Shown here piece by piece: positions 45,274-52,095 of a stretch of 57,702 nucleotides of DNA. The stretch is from RI-92 sp037384645. Its GTDB lineage: Bacteria > Pseudomonadota > Gammaproteobacteria > UBA6429 > Thiohalophilaceae. Each line of letters opens with the position of its first letter. Position 1 is the first letter of the stretch. Made by a program: the position numbers and the translations under genes. The stretch is from positions 1-57,702 of the forward strand of contig JARRNT010000002.1 in assembly GCA_037384645.1 (NCBI GenBank). Reading direction: 5' to 3'. The notes beneath the pieces are model-generated. The model had not been told where the DNA came from. It ran no database searches and saw only the letters and a program-made list of their open reading frames with translations.

Positions 45274-45593
45274 TTTGAAATGCTCACCATGTAATCGACG
45301 GCGGCCTTAACCTTGGCATCAGACAGGTCGGTACGCCCGCCCTTGGCCGGCATGAAGCCTTTAGGACCTTTAAAACCGTGGATAGCGTGCTTGTACAGGG
45401 TCGCCTTGCCCTTGGCGATATGGGATTTCCAGGCGGCCTTATCGCCCACCTTGGGTGCACCTGCCGCACCGGTACCGTGGCAGGCAAAACAGACCTGCTG
45501 GAAGGTCGCCTTACCATCAGCAAATGCCTGAGAAGCAAACCCCAACATACCCAGAGCGGAAACGGTAATGATCATTTTTTTCATTTTGGACAC
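45270..45593 (-). CDS. Monohaem cytochrome c (c5-like)
   Basis: 107 residues, signal peptide ending ASQAFA, one haem site CFACHGTGAAG (Cys35-His39), and a Met ligand probably in KGFMPAKGG. GAPKVGDKAAW and DAKVKAAVDYMVS are typical of cytochrome c5. First gene of the pair, behind a sigma-70-like promoter. Confidence 0.92.
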   Translation of the reverse strand: MSKMKKMIITVSALGMLGFASQAFADGKATFQQVCFACHGTGAAGAPKVGDKAAWKSHIAKGKATLYKHAIHGFKGPKGFMPAKGGRTDLSDAKVKAAVDYMVSISK

Positions 45594-45648
45594 TCCATCT
45601 ACCTACAAAATTTTTCACCTGATCCCGGCCTGCACCCCTTTCTTAATA

Positions 45649-45676
45649 TATTTAGGGCATAATTCTCTCAGGTCAA
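45649..45676 (-). promoter_or_regulatory. Sigma-70-like promoter of the cytochrome operon
   Basis: On the minus strand TTGACC (45676-45671) and TAAATA (45654-45649) are separated by 16 bases. They lie 56-83 bases upstream of the cytochrome ATG, in the region shared with divergent engB. Confidence 0.55.
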
Positions 45677-45715
45677 AATCACCCAAAAATGGGGCACCTT
45701 TATACAAACAGTCAC

Positions 45716-46345
45716 ATGTCTGGTCAAGCAAACAAACAAAAATTCTCTCCGGGGCACAACCCCTTGCAGTCGGCGCAATTTATGCTGAGCACCCCGGCAC
45801 TGTCACATGCGCCCGCGGATACAGGACGCGAAGTGGCCTTTGCCGGGCGCTCGAATGCGGGAAAATCCAGCGCACTCAATGTGTTGTGTAACCAGAAGGC
45901 ACTGGCGCGCACCAGCAAAACACCGGGGCGGACACAACAGCTGGTCTTCTTCCGCATTAACGATGAGGCCCGACTGGTAGACCTGCCGGGTTATGGCTAC
46001 GCCCGGGTCAATGCCCAGACCCAGCGCCAATGGCAAAGCCTGATGGAGGCCTTCCTGGGTCATCGCCAGGCCTTGCGCGGTATCGTCCTGGTCATGGATA
46101 TTCGTCATCCGCTAACCGATTATGACCAGCAAATGCTCGAGTGGTGCGATTACCATCGGATGGCTGTCCTGATCCTGCTCACCAAGGCTGACAAACTGTC
46201 TCGCGGTGCCGCCCAGAACACCCTGCTTGGTGTCCGCCGTGAGGTCGCCAGCCTGAGTCACTGCCAGGTACAATTGTTTTCCGCCACCAAACGTCAGGGA
46301 TTGGACGAGGCCCGCCAGCAAGTGCGTGAATGGCTGGGACTGTAA
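45716..46345 (+). CDS. engB: Ribosome biogenesis GTPase EngB (YihA/YsxC)
   Basis: GTPase needed for 50S subunit assembly. About 209 residues from ATG 45716 (another ATG nine codons earlier is possible; neither has a strong site). GRSNAGKSSALN (G1), DLPGYGYA (G3) and LTKADKLS (G4) are intact. It is convergent with polA, and the space between them holds the candidate sRNA. Confidence 0.95.
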   Translation: MSGQANKQKFSPGHNPLQSAQFMLSTPALSHAPADTGREVAFAGRSNAGKSSALNVLCNQKALARTSKTPGRTQQLVFFRINDEARLVDLPGYGYARVNAQTQRQWQSLMEAFLGHRQALRGIVLVMDIRHPLTDYDQQMLEWCDYHRMAVLILLTKADKLSRGAAQNTLLGVRREVASLSHCQVQLFSATKRQGLDEARQQVREWLGL

Positions 46346-46407
46346 CCGGCACCATTATGATGCAAACAACCAGGCCGTGGCCGCGATCAGAAGTTTTTCA
46401 GGCTGCA

Positions 46408-46446
46408 AAGAAAAGCCCCAGGTATTGGGGGAATAATACCTGGGGC
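46408..46446 (-). terminator. Strong terminator of polA and the candidate sRNA
   Basis: A perfect 12-base stem, GCCCCAGGTATT (46415-46426) with AATACCTGGGGC (46435-46446), loop of eight, followed on the minus strand by TTTTCTTTGC. Confidence 0.9.
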
Positions 46447-46542
46447 AAAATACGCACCCGACTTGGGGAATCAGGTGCTAAGTATCCCGCCAGGGAGGGA
46501 TGCGGGAAACAGTTCGGAACCTAGCAAATAGTGTCCTAACCT
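46408..46542 (-). ncRNA. Candidate small RNA at the Spot 42/ErsA locus (engB-polA intergenic)
   Basis: About 135 bases, transcribed like polA from a promoter lying after the polA stop. Three hairpins are seen: TCCCGC/GCGGGA at 46485-46507, GCACC/GGTGC at 46454-46478, and the terminator stem. On the RNA strand their loops are ATCCCTCCCTG, TTCCCCAAG and ATTCCCCC, so each exposes a C-rich stretch able to pair with Shine-Dalgarno sequences. In E. coli this spacer encodes Spot 42 and in Pseudomonas ErsA; position and direction match, but the sequence need not be related. Start site and Hfq dependence are inferred. Confidence 0.6.
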
Positions 46543-46548
46543 GTTTCT

Positions 46549-46575
46549 TGTGACACAGGCCATCTGGAAAAGTTC
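46549..46575 (-). promoter_or_regulatory. SigmaE/AlgU-like promoter of the candidate sRNA
   Basis: On the minus strand GAACTT (46575-46570), 15 bases, GTCACA (46554-46549), close to the envelope-stress sigma pattern GAACTT-N15/16-GTCTAA. The -35 is perfect and the -10 is partial. ErsA of Pseudomonas is known to be driven by the AlgU sigma factor, which makes this match more interesting. Confidence 0.5.
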
Positions 46576-46640
46576 AGCCCCCGCATCCCGGATTTTTTTC
46601 CCGATTTGAACCGCCGCCTGTACCCGCCGAACGACGTTGT

Positions 46641-49346
46641 TTAGTGCGCCTCGCCCCAGTTATCGCCGACGCCGACATCGACGGTCAGGGGAATCGTCAG
46701 CTCCGCCGCCCGCACCATGTGCTCGCGAATGATAGCGATGACATCGTCAACCCGTTCTGTGCGCACTTCAAACACCAGTTCATCGTGCACCTGCATAATC
46801 ATGGAGACATCATCCTGATCATCAGCGAACGCCCTGTCCAGTTTAATCATGGCGCGCTTGATAATATCGGCCGCCGTGCCCTGCATGGGTGCATTGATCG
46901 CCGTGCGTTCGGCATACTGCCGCCGCTGCATGTTTGAGGCGTTAATGTCCGGTAAATACAAACGCCGGCCAAACACGGTCTCGACATAACCCTGCTGGCG
47001 CGCCAGTTCCCGCGTGCGCTCCATGTACTCCCTGACCCCGGGATAACGCGAGAAATACATGTCGATATAGTTCTGGGCCTCGTTACGCGCGATGTTCAGT
47101 TGTCGCGCCAGACCGAATGCCGACATGCCATAAATCAAACCAAAGTTGATGGCCTTGGCCGAACGGCGTTGATCATTACTGACCTGTTCACGCGCCACAC
47201 CAAACACTTCCGCCGCGGTGGCGCGGTGAATATCTTCGCCTGCCTTGAAGGCCTCGATCAAACCGGCATCGCCGGACAGGTGCGCCATGATGCGCAATTC
47301 AATCTGCGAGTAATCCGCTGCCACCACCTTGTAACCTGCCGGCGCGATAAAGGCCTGGCGTATGCGGCGGCCTTCTTCACTGCGTACCGGGATATTTTGT
47401 AAATTCGGATCGGTCGATGACAGACGACCGGTTGCCGCCACTGCCTGTTGATAGGAAGTATGTACCCGGCCACTGACCGGCTCGATCATCTGCGGCAGTT
47501 TATCGGTATAGGTCGACTTGAGTTTGCTCAGGCCGCGCGTTTCCAGGATCAGTTTCGGCAGGGGATAATCAACCGCCAGTTCCTGTAATACCGATTCAGC
47601 TGTTGACGGCTGCCCCTTCGGCGTTTTACTGATCACCGGCAGGCCAAGTTTCTCAAACAGGATCTTCTGGATCTGTTTGGGTGAACCCAGGTTGAATTCT
47701 TCGCCGGCCTCCCTGTAGGCTTCCTGTTCCAGCTCGTGCAAACGCTCACTCAATTGCTGGCTTTGTTTTTTGAGTTTGGCCCGGTCGATCAACACACCGC
47801 GTCGTTCCATGCGCGAAAGCACCGGTAACAATGGCATTTCAATCTGTTCAAACACCTTCACCAGGCTGGCGTGTTCCTGCAATCTCGGCCACAGGACCTC
47901 GTGCAGGCGAAAGGTGACATCGGCATCTTCCGCGGCATACTCGCTGGCAACGTCGACCGCTACTTCGTTAAACCCGATCTGTTTGGCGCCCTTGCCGGCA
48001 ACGTCTTCGTAATGGATCGTTTTGTGGCTGAGATATTTGAGCGCAAGTGTATCCATGTCATGGCGATTCGCCGTACTGTCCAGCACGTACGACTCCAGCA
48101 TGGTGTCATAGGCAATGCCCTGCAACCTGACGTCATAGCGGGCCAGCACGCTCATGTCGTACTTGAGATTCTGACCCAGCTTGCGCGCATCCGGATCTTC
48201 GAGCAGGGGTTTTAACTGTGCCAGTACCGCATCCCGTTCCAGTTGCGGCGGGGCATCCATATAGTCATGCGCCACCGGGATATACGCCGCTTCACCCGCC
48301 TTATCAGTGAACGAGACACCCACGATCTCCGCCTGCATGTAATCCAGGCTGGTGGTTTCCAGATCGAAGGCAAACACCGGCGCCGCCCGCAGGCGCGATA
48401 ACCATGCATCCAGTTGTGACTGACTGAGAATGGTAGTGTACTCATGAGACTTATTCGCAGCTTGCGCCTGCGAATTCCCTTCTTCACCGCCGTCCAGTAC
48501 CTGGCCCAGCCAGGTCTTGAATTCAAAGCGTGAAAACAATTCCTGCAACACAGCATTGTCCGGCGCGCACGGGTGCAGGCTTTCCGGCGTGTCATCCAGC
48601 TCGACGTCACATTTAATTGTCACCAGTTGTCGCGACAATGGCAGGTAGTCCAGACTGGCACGCAGGTTCTCCCCGACCTTGCCACCGATCTTGTCGGCAC
48701 TGGCCATGATCGCATCCAGTGAACCGTATTCGTTTAACCACTTCACTGCCGTCTTTGGTCCGACCTTGGGCACGCCGGGTACATTGTCCACGCTATCACC
48801 GATCAGGGTCAGGTAATCGACGATCAATTCCGGTGGAACACCAAACTTCTCGATCACGCCGTCACGATCCATACGGGTGTCGGTCATGGTATTCACCAGG
48901 CTGACATGCTCATTCACCAGCTGCGCCATGTCCTTGTCGCCGGTGGAGATAACACTGTCCATGCCATGTTGCGCCGCCTGGCTTGCCAGGGTGCCGATCA
49001 CATCATCGGCTTCGACACCGTCGACACACAGCAGGGGCAGACCCATGGCGCGGACAATCTGGTGGATGGGTTCGATCTGCACGCGCAACTCGTCGGGCAT
49101 GGGTGGGCGGTGGGCCTTGTATTCCGGATACATGTCATTGCGAAAGGTCTTGCCCTTGGCATCAAATACCACCACCAGGTGATCGTTGCCATAATCCGCC
49201 TGCAGGCGTTTGAGCATGTTGACGACGCCATAAATGGCACCGGTTGGTTCATGTCGCGAGTTACTCAGGTTCGGCATGGCATGGTATGCACGGAACAGGT
49301 AGGAGGAACCATCGACCAGGATCAATTTATTATTTGGTTTTGACAT
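46641..49346 (-). CDS. polA: DNA polymerase I
   Basis: 901 residues. The N-terminal 5' nuclease contains DGVEADDVIGTLA and TGDKDMAQLV. The 3'-5' exonuclease domain is intact (FAFDLETTSLDY with Asp-x-Glu, GQNLKYDMSV, YAAEDADVT). The polymerase domain has ADYSQIELRIMAHLSGD, the O-helix RRSAKAINFGLIYG and MQVHDELVFEV. It replaces RNA primers and repairs DNA. Start at the ATG giving MSKPNNKLILVDGSSYLFRA. The 3' end is followed by the sRNA promoter and a shared terminator. Confidence 0.98.
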   Translation of the reverse strand: MSKPNNKLILVDGSSYLFRAYHAMPNLSNSRHEPTGAIYGVVNMLKRLQADYGNDHLVVVFDAKGKTFRNDMYPEYKAHRPPMPDELRVQIEPIHQIVRAMGLPLLCVDGVEADDVIGTLASQAAQHGMDSVISTGDKDMAQLVNEHVSLVNTMTDTRMDRDGVIEKFGVPPELIVDYLTLIGDSVDNVPGVPKVGPKTAVKWLNEYGSLDAIMASADKIGGKVGENLRASLDYLPLSRQLVTIKCDVELDDTPESLHPCAPDNAVLQELFSRFEFKTWLGQVLDGGEEGNSQAQAANKSHEYTTILSQSQLDAWLSRLRAAPVFAFDLETTSLDYMQAEIVGVSFTDKAGEAAYIPVAHDYMDAPPQLERDAVLAQLKPLLEDPDARKLGQNLKYDMSVLARYDVRLQGIAYDTMLESYVLDSTANRHDMDTLALKYLSHKTIHYEDVAGKGAKQIGFNEVAVDVASEYAAEDADVTFRLHEVLWPRLQEHASLVKVFEQIEMPLLPVLSRMERRGVLIDRAKLKKQSQQLSERLHELEQEAYREAGEEFNLGSPKQIQKILFEKLGLPVISKTPKGQPSTAESVLQELAVDYPLPKLILETRGLSKLKSTYTDKLPQMIEPVSGRVHTSYQQAVAATGRLSSTDPNLQNIPVRSEEGRRIRQAFIAPAGYKVVAADYSQIELRIMAHLSGDAGLIEAFKAGEDIHRATAAEVFGVAREQVSNDQRRSAKAINFGLIYGMSAFGLARQLNIARNEAQNYIDMYFSRYPGVREYMERTRELARQQGYVETVFGRRLYLPDINASNMQRRQYAERTAINAPMQGTAADIIKRAMIKLDRAFADDQDDVSMIMQVHDELVFEVRTERVDDVIAIIREHMVRAAELTIPLTVDVGVGDNWGEAH

Positions 49347-49452
49347 TTAAATATTTTACCATTTTTGCCCTATCACCGGTTAGCAGACATCAGCTGGCGA
49401 CACCCGCAACAAACCGTTACACTTTCGCCCCGTGCTTAAGCAAAGGATCCTC

Positions 49453-50178
49453 ATGGACGATCACCTCAAGCAAACCCATCCCGGTATGCTCCCGGTCAAC
49501 GACAGTAACCTCACGCGCGAGTCATGGAAAATCTTTCAGATCATGGCGGAGTTCGTGGAAGGTTTTGAGCGCCTGGCACTGATCAAACCTTCTGTCAGCA
49601 TTTTTGGTTCGGCCCGATTCAAACCGGAGCACCCGCAATACCAGCTGACCATCGATATCGCCCGCTCCCTGTCTGATGCCGGTTTTTCCGTGGTCAGTGG
49701 CGGCGGGCCTGGCATCATGGAGGCCGCCAACAAGGGCGCCTTTGAAGGTCGCTCGCCCAGCATCGGGCTCAACATCAAGCTGCCCCATGAACAGGTCGGC
49801 AACCCCTATCAGGACATCGCCCTGACCTTCCGCCATTTCTTCTCGCGCAAGGTGATGTTCGTAAAATATGCCTCGGCCTATATAGTCATGCCCGGCGGCT
49901 TTGGTACCCTGGATGAACTGGCCGAAATCCTGACCCTGGTACAAACCCGCAAAACCCGCCGGATCCCGATCATCCTGGTCCACCGGCCCTTCTGGGAAGG
50001 CCTGCTCGACTGGCTTAAAAATACCCTGGCGGCTGAAAAAACCATCGACCCGGAGGATCTGGATCTGATAAAAATACTGGAAACCCCTCAGGAAATTCTG
50101 GATGCGATATTTGAACACTATTCGAGCCGCGGTTTTGAGCCATCCGCAGAAGAAGCCGAAATCCTGCTTAACCTGTAG
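49453..50178 (+). CDS. LOG/TIGR00730-family Rossmann-fold protein
   Basis: 241 residues from ATG 49453 (AAAGGA upstream; an earlier in-frame start at 49432 lacks a site). SVVSGGGPGIMEAANKGAFEG and VMPGGFGTLDELAEI (PGGxGT) are the signature of lysine-decarboxylase-like, cytokinin-activating LOG proteins, which hydrolyse nucleoside 5'-monophosphates. Probable nucleotide hydrolase. Divergent from polA. Confidence 0.9.
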   Translation: MDDHLKQTHPGMLPVNDSNLTRESWKIFQIMAEFVEGFERLALIKPSVSIFGSARFKPEHPQYQLTIDIARSLSDAGFSVVSGGGPGIMEAANKGAFEGRSPSIGLNIKLPHEQVGNPYQDIALTFRHFFSRKVMFVKYASAYIVMPGGFGTLDELAEILTLVQTRKTRRIPIILVHRPFWEGLLDWLKNTLAAEKTIDPEDLDLIKILETPQEILDAIFEHYSSRGFEPSAEEAEILLNL

Positions 50179-50554
50179 CCTGGTGTTACTGGCCGGCCTG
50201 CTTGGCAGCGGACCGCTATGGGCGGCAGACATGAGCAAACCGCCTGCGGCGGGCAGTCAGACCCGTGATGCCGATAAGCAGCCGCAGCAACGGCCACCGG
50301 ACTTACCCAGCGATGCCCAGCCGTCCGATGACAGCCGCAATTTACCCAAGCCGGATGTGCGCATCATCCATGAAAAGACCAAAACCATCGAGGAATACCG
50401 GGTGGGGGGCGTAATACGCTATATCAAAATCATCCCCAAGCACGGCAAACCCTATTACCTCGTGGACAAGGATGGCGACGGCATCCCGGAAACCTATTTT
50501 GGCCCATTCAACGGCCCGCCCCCCATCAATCAATGGCTTTTGTTGAAATGGTAG
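50102..50554 (+). CDS. DUF2782-like exported protein
   Basis: Up to 150 residues; the start is uncertain because the frame overlaps the LOG gene by 77 bases, and a TTG at 50135 would also give the signal peptide CLTCSLVLLAGLLGSGPLWA. The mature N-terminal part is disordered (Pro, Gln, Asp). The conserved core is RIIHEKTKTIEEYRVGGVIR, IKIIPKHGKPYYLVDKDGDG and FNGPPPINQWLLLKW. Located close to polA, as in Pseudomonas. Function unknown. Confidence 0.8.
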   Translation: MRYLNTIRAAVLSHPQKKPKSCLTCSLVLLAGLLGSGPLWAADMSKPPAAGSQTRDADKQPQQRPPDLPSDAQPSDDSRNLPKPDVRIIHEKTKTIEEYRVGGVIRYIKIIPKHGKPYYLVDKDGDGIPETYFGPFNGPPPINQWLLLKW

Positions 50555-51078
50555 GCAAGCCGGTCCAGCCTGTGGATAAGTATGTGGGTAATCTTTCAGC
50601 GCAGCCTGACAGTTACAACCGTGTCAAACAAAATCAACAAGATAGTCATATGAGTGACACCTGGAATCCAATAAAAACAATGAGTTAGAGTCAAAAACCA
50701 GGCTTTGATGCAGATTTGTCAATTTAATGTCATGTAACTCATTGATTTCTCAAATTGTGCATAAGTCATAGCCAGGCCACCCGCAAAAACACCAAATTTT
50801 GTACAAGCCGGGACGCTGGACAGCCCCAGGAACCTCATACTGGCTAACCGCGAATGTGTGGCACAGCACGCCCCTGCACACCGCCATCAGCTCCCCCGGC
50901 TTCCCTCGGACACTGGTTCGCGCGGGGCCCACCCGCCAGCAGATTCCGCACAGACCCCGCCTGCGTGGAGGGGGTCAGGGTAATATCGCGGGCAACATGC
51001 TACAGTTCCTCTCCGTGATGACCACTGACCGCACCAGCACATCGCGTAGCCACCCGCCAACAACAAGCTGACCCGTCT
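50555..51078. other. Non-coding stretch with one perfect DnaA-box match
   Basis: No convincing gene; a 90-codon plus-strand ORF at 50799 has unnatural composition. TTATCCACA, a perfect DnaA box, occurs on the minus strand at 50571-50579. A single box without neighbours is not an origin. AT-rich runs around 50640-50760 could hold a promoter for the gene at 51079. Confidence 0.4.
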
Positions 51079-51483
51079 ATGAGCGATACCGCCGCGCCAA
51101 TTCGCCCCTCACCCGTGCTGTTGTTGCTGCTCTTCCTGTTTGCTGCCGTGGGCCTGAGCTACGTCTCGTTCCGGCACCGCCACGACTATGTCACCCTGAC
51201 CATCAACAACGAGTGGCGTATTTATCTCATGGGCGAAGATCGGGTGGATGCGGTCAAATTTCATATCGGCCGATTTCGCGAAACCCGGCGCGACAACCGC
51301 CATCTCTGGCTCAGGGGCGAAGGCGAGATTCACTGGCTGAAAAACGTGATTCGCGTCCATAAGGCGGGCGTCTATTTCAATCACAAGATGATCACGCGGT
51401 TTTACCGGGAAAAATACGTCAATATCCAGTTCATGCCTGACGGCAAGGTACACAAGGGTATCCCCCGGCACCGACCCGATTAA
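51079..51483 (+). CDS. Small single-pass membrane protein
   Basis: 134 residues. A single helix (VLLLLLFLFAAVGLSYVSF) near the N-terminus without a cleavage site is followed by a basic, beta-rich domain (YVTLTINNEWRIYLMGED, VDAVKFHIGRFRETRRDNR, YREKYVNIQFMPDGKVH). Topology is probably N-in with a periplasmic domain. No family recognised. It lies upstream of msrB. Confidence 0.7.
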   Translation: MSDTAAPIRPSPVLLLLLFLFAAVGLSYVSFRHRHDYVTLTINNEWRIYLMGEDRVDAVKFHIGRFRETRRDNRHLWLRGEGEIHWLKNVIRVHKAGVYFNHKMITRFYREKYVNIQFMPDGKVHKGIPRHRPD

Positions 51484-51561
51484 ACACCTATACATCGTCC
51501 GGTGATAACCTCGGCAAAGCATTCTATGATCTGACCCTTGCCTCCACCAGCAGGAACTGAC

Positions 51562-51960
51562 ATGTCAGACAAGATCAGCAAAACAGAGGCCGAATGGAAG
51601 GCCCAGCTCAGCGACGAGGAATATTACATCACCCGGCAAAAAGGCACGGAACGCGCGTTTACCGGCAAGTACTGGGATTGCAAAGAAGCGGGGATCTACA
51701 ACTGTAAATGCTGCGGCGCCGAACTGTTCGACGCGACCACCAAGTTTGATTCCGGCAGTGGCTGGCCCAGCTTCTATGCGCCAGTCACAGACGACGCCGT
51801 AGCAACAGAAGAAGACCACAGCCACGGCATGCGCCGGGTGGAAGTACACTGCCCGCGTTGCGGCGCCCACCTGGGCCACGTGTTTCCGGATGGACCACAG
51901 CCCACCGGCCTGCGTTACTGCATCAATTCGGCATCGCTGGATTTGCAAAAAGAGGAATAA
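51562..51960 (+). CDS. msrB: Peptide methionine-R-sulfoxide reductase MsrB
   Basis: Reduces methionine-R-sulfoxide in proteins, using thioredoxin. 132 residues from ATG 51562 (AGGAACTG upstream; an earlier start adds eight residues). The zinc-binding Cys pairs CKCCGAELFD and CPRCGAHLGHVF, the FDSGSGWPSFY motif and the catalytic Cys in RYCINSASL are present. Cytoplasmic. Convergent with uvrD across a palindromic element. Confidence 0.96.
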   Translation: MSDKISKTEAEWKAQLSDEEYYITRQKGTERAFTGKYWDCKEAGIYNCKCCGAELFDATTKFDSGSGWPSFYAPVTDDAVATEEDHSHGMRRVEVHCPRCGAHLGHVFPDGPQPTGLRYCINSASLDLQKEE

Positions 51961-51973
51961 CGCAAGAAGGGTA

Positions 51974-52066
51974 TATCCCGGTTCTATTTTTTCAACGCAG
52001 AGACGCGGAGGTAAAAAAATAATTTTTGCGTCCTTTGCGGTCTCAGCGTCTCTGCGTTTATCCCGG
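51974..52066. repeat. Palindromic extragenic element with flanking 8-base direct repeats
   Basis: AACGCAGAGACGC (51994-52006) and its exact complement GCGTCTCTGCGTT (52046-52058) enclose a 39-base spacer. TATCCCGG occurs at 51974-51981 and again at 52059-52066. The CGCAGAGACGC...GCGTCTCTGCG theme looks like dispersed REP/MITE-like elements in proteobacterial genomes. It lies between convergent msrB and uvrD and may end transcription from both sides. Confidence 0.65.
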
Positions 52067-52095
52067 GGCGGAGAAGATCTTGTGAAAGCTTGCCG

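Noticed and set aside
50571..50579. Replication origin
   Set aside because: Only one DnaA box, no cluster, no dnaA, dnaN or gidA nearby.
50799..51071. 90-codon plus-strand ORF before the small membrane protein
   Set aside because: Composition (Pro, Arg, Thr, Ser, with no hydrophobic core) and absence of a ribosome binding site argue against a gene.
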